The notes under the pieces were generated by a model, which had not been told where the DNA came from, searched no databases, and was given only the letters and a program-made list of their open reading frames with translations. A stretch of 64,000 nt of DNA. Origin: Diospyros lotus (Eukaryota; Streptophyta; Magnoliopsida; Ericales; Ebenaceae). A program made the translations under genes and the position numbers. Below are positions 61,301 to 64,000 of the stretch, one piece after another. The stretch is from assembly GCF_014633365.1 (NCBI RefSeq), contig NC_068348.1:11798311-11862310 (forward strand). Reading direction: 5' to 3'. Position 1 is the first letter of the stretch. Every line of letters begins with the position of its first letter.

Positions 61301-61811
61301 AAGGATATGCTAGAATTGATCGGAAATGCTATTGGATTTGAGGAGATGCAGTCGTAATTGACTGGAGAAAGAGAGAAGTAGAGCTGAGGAGATGTTGAGA
61401 ACTAGAGAGGGAGGGAGCACCAAAGTTTTGAAATTAATTTCTTACCTCTATAAAAAAATTAAATTGACCGTGGAGCATAGAAGTTTTCATGACTAAATTT
61501 TTTATGCTCTTTTATAATTAGAAATACATCAAGCGATTGCCGGGCCGGCGGCCTTCAGTCAGGTCATGAAATAGAAGGAAGGACCAACACTTTTCCCATT
61601 CCAACTATATGACTAAATTTTTTATGCCCTTTTATAAACACATAACGTGATTATAAAGTAATATATGATCTAATCAAACACATGCAGTTCATAACTACAA
61701 AACTTTTCACAGGATATCATTTTTCTTATAAATAGGACCAGCAAGCTCAGATCACAAAAGACATCAGGAATTGATCGATTAGGAGGGCTCTAATTAATAC
61801 GTTGTGATAAC
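61301..61811 (+). promoter_or_regulatory. Upstream region and 5' leader of P450 copy 2
   Basis: A TATA box TATAAATA lies at 61,727-61,734, 78 bp before the next base of the ORF start, and the distance to the ATG is shortened by a leader deletion of about 20 bp relative to copy 1. The G-box of copy 1 is AACGTG here (61,644-61,649). The rest of the proximal 250 bp is nearly identical to copy 1, including GCCGGGCCGGCGGCC. Confidence 0.7.
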
Positions 61812-63526
61812 ATGGAGTTGTTCTTTGTTTTGCTCTCTCTCTGTCTGTTCTTCATCCTAAAGGCCTGCCTCAATAATGTCCTGCTGGGTTTCCCAAATCG
61901 CAGATTTAGAAAGCTTCCACCAGGGCCGAGAGGCTTGCCATTGATCGGAAACCTTCTGATGATCGGCGACAGACCTCACGAGTCCCTTACCGAGCTGGCC
62001 AAGATCCACGGTCCTCTCATGACAGTGAAACTCGGCTTCGCCACCACTGTGGTGGCTTCTTCTGCCGAGATGGCAAAAGAAATGTTCCAAAAGAATGATC
62101 GGGCATGCATGGGCAGGGCCATCCCAGATGCCGTCACTGCAGAAACCGATCACCACTTGTCCTTGGTTTGGTCGTCAGGAGGCCCTCACTGGACAAATTT
62201 GAGAAAGCTATGCAACACCCAACTTTTCACGGCCCAAAGATTGGATCAGCTGCAGCATCTGCGACATCAAATTATGGATAATATGGTTAGCCACGTGGCG
62301 GAAGCGAGAGACGCCAAAGAAGGTATTTTCGTGGGCAGGCTGGTGTTCGGCACGTCGTTGAACTTGCTGTCGAACACCATGTTCTCGGGGGCTATGCTGG
62401 ATGCGAAATCGGATGCCATGAAAGAGCTGAAGGTGTTGATGGCGAGGATAATGGAGCTTGCGGGAAGGCCCAATCTGGCAGACTGTTTTCCTTTCCTGAG
62501 GCGGTTTGATCCGCAGGGAATAAGGAGGGAGATTAAGGTGTCCTACGATCGTTTGCACGAATTGCTTGAGGACATGATTGATCAACGGATGAAGCGAAGA
62601 GCATCTGGTTCGCCTAGATGCGGGGATTTCTTGGATGTTCTCTTTGATCATAGTGAAAAGCATGGCGATGAATTTGACCGCCGGAATATAAATATTCTCC
62701 TCTCGGTACGTATATATTTATAATCTCTCTACTAAGCATGAGACAAATTAAATGACGATAATTCATGGAAAATGAGTAACATATATTCTGGGCTGATTAG
62801 TTTTATTAATATATGAAAAATAGAACTTAGCTCCTTAACAGTTGATATATCTTCTATATATAATTAATCACTCCTCCATTATGTTATTGCATGCATGAAT
62901 GACAGGATTTGTTCATTGGCGGCACTGATACCACCAGTACCACAATAGAATGGGCAATGACAGAGCTTCTCCGCAACCCAACCATCATGGCCAAGGCAAA
63001 GACAGAACTAGCCCTAACCATCGGATCAAAAAGAAGCATCCAAGAACAAGACCTTCCCAAACTTCCATACCTGGACGCAATCATCAAAGAGACAATGAGG
63101 CTCCACCCCACAGCTCCTCTTCTCCTTCCTCATCGAGCAGAGACAGAGGTTGAGGTTTGTGGGTACACCATTCCCAAGCACACCCAAATCCTCGTGAACG
63201 CGTGGTCTATGGCACAAGACGCTTCATATTGGGTCCAGCCAAAAAACTTTACTCCAGAAAGGTTTTTAAGTTCAGAAGTTGATTTCGTAGGCAAGAACTT
63301 TGCATTTATACCATTTGGTGCGGGACGAAGGATTTGCCCAGGCTTGGGCCTTGGCATAAGAATGCTCAAATTAGTGTTGGCTAATCTGCTTTACCATTTT
63401 GATTGGAAGCTACCTAATGGAATGTTGCCCCAGGAGCTGGACATGCAAGATAAGTTTGGGGTTACCCTTCAGAAGGCTATTCCACTTGTTGCCATTCCAG
63501 TGGCTGTGGGTGCTGCAATCCCTTGA
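61812..63526 (+). CDS. Cytochrome P450, CYP76 family, copy 2 (two exons)
   Basis: 504-residue microsomal P450. Exon 1 is 61,812-62,705, a 200-bp GT-AG intron is 62,706-62,905, and exon 2 is 62,906-63,526. Hinge, C-helix, I-helix, K-helix, PERF and haem-loop motifs are the same as in copy 1, with Cys442 as haem ligand. Differences from copy 1 are S78T, I91M, A500G, T501A and A503I, plus three silent changes. None touches a catalytic motif; 78 and 91 lie in the N-terminal region before the B-C loop, and the other three are at the extreme C terminus. The intron has four substitutions and one 1-bp indel. Role as for copy 1: oxidation of an unknown, probably terpenoid, substrate. No break or premature stop is present, so both copies look functional. 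The different TATA-to-ATG spacing and G-box may alter expression. Confidence 0.95.
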
Positions 63527-64000
63527 AGAGTGAAAAATAAAGGATAACTGGAAGAATTCTGTACTTAAGAGAATAATTAGGATATAAATCTGTCTGCATG
63601 CATGGCCTGTGGTCTGTAGTATAGAATGAAGGAACACGCACACACACACACAGATGTAATAAAATCAAATAAATCGCATGTAGCACACTATAAAACAATA
63701 TATGCATGGCATGTATGTGTTCATTATATATATGTTCTGATATTTTGATGTAATTGTAATATGTATTTTGATCATATATATGAACTAATTATATATATGA
63801 ACTAATTAATTATTTTGAGTTCAATAAATGGCTAAAACGATGAAGATCACACAAATATGATAGTTGAAAAATGTTTGCAGATGATGATCGTTGAGTCATT
63901 GTTTTAATAACGATAATGAGATGACTATAATTCATGTAGGCGACCCTACATAGTGGGATAAAGGCTGAATATATTATTATTGTTATTATTGTTGTTGTGA
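63527..64000. other. 3' flank of P450 copy 2 to window edge
   Basis: Matches 29,336-29,810 with small indels. AATAAA hexamers are at 63,658-63,663 and 63,668-63,673. The duplication is still detectable at the last base of the window (GGCTGAATATATTATT), so its right limit is outside. Confidence 0.75.

Noticed and set aside
27620..63526. Assigning a named function such as geraniol 8-hydroxylase or a CYP76 subfamily
   Set aside because: Family-level motifs are clear, but substrate and subfamily need alignment to reference sequences that I cannot run.
14368..64000. A biosynthetic gene cluster
   Set aside because: Only two copies of the same P450 are present. No terpene synthase, transferase or transporter is visible in the window.

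Overview
The window is nuclear DNA of a flowering plant, probably a eudicot. It is AT-rich, dominated by nested LTR retrotransposons and cut-and-paste DNA transposons, and has two genes with one GT-AG intron each. I see no prokaryotic features, tRNA genes, rRNA genes or CRISPR arrays. I could not identify the species.

The only genes I regard as intact are two nearly identical cytochrome P450 genes of the CYP76 type on the + strand: copy 1 at 27,620-29,335 and copy 2 at 61,812-63,526. Each encodes 504 residues in two exons. By my base-by-base reading they differ at 9 coding nucleotides and 5 residues. Both sit in a larger segmental duplication. Unit A runs from about 14.4 kb to 29.8 kb and unit B from about 49.6 kb to the right edge. 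A third, gene-less unit C lies between them (36.2-49.6 kb). C keeps the P450 upstream block but breaks about 260 bp before the expected start codon, directly into the LTR of the next element. A second gene-less upstream block lies inside unit A (24.65-24.94 kb). The locus therefore looks like a P450 tandem array that has gained and lost copies.

Layout. 1-5.7 kb: a minus-strand LTR split by a 3.2 kb solo LTR. 6.0-13.2 kb: a CACTA (En/Spm) transposon with subterminal GAGACGGA arrays, a decayed Ptta/En/Spm (Transposase_24-like) protein and an internal foldback. 14.4-19.3 kb: leader plus LTR of a Ty3/gypsy element (minus), split by a 2.8 kb solo LTR. 19.4-27.2 kb: a Mutator-like MITE, CT/GA arrays in inverted orientation, a copia-like solo LTR carrying another LTR, a gene-less P450 upstream fragment and a CACTA-like hairpin array. 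27.2-29.8 kb: P450 copy 1. 30-36.2 kb: mixed repeats, a truncated LTR and a Cassandra-like TRIM whose LTRs contain a 5S-rRNA-like domain. 36.2-49.3 kb: a copia-like solo LTR interrupted by a 1.4 kb CACTA element and by a complete 9.3 kb LTR retrotransposon with near-identical LTRs but no coding capacity. 49.6-58.8 kb: a decayed Ty3/gypsy chromovirus (minus strand; gag, protease, RT, RNase H, integrase and chromodomain remnants) with a PIF/Harbinger-like insertion. 58.8-64 kb: flank, solo LTR remnant, promoter and P450 copy 2.

The genes do not form a pathway cluster within this window. The biology here is a recently amplified CYP76 gene pair, with transposon insertions that differ between units and so give a relative history. 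I did not find a convincing undescribed biological system. The most useful leads are the P450 copy differences (including a G-box lost in copy 2), the lost copies, the non-coding but apparently young LTR element with TA...CA ends, and the chimeric Cassandra-like structure.
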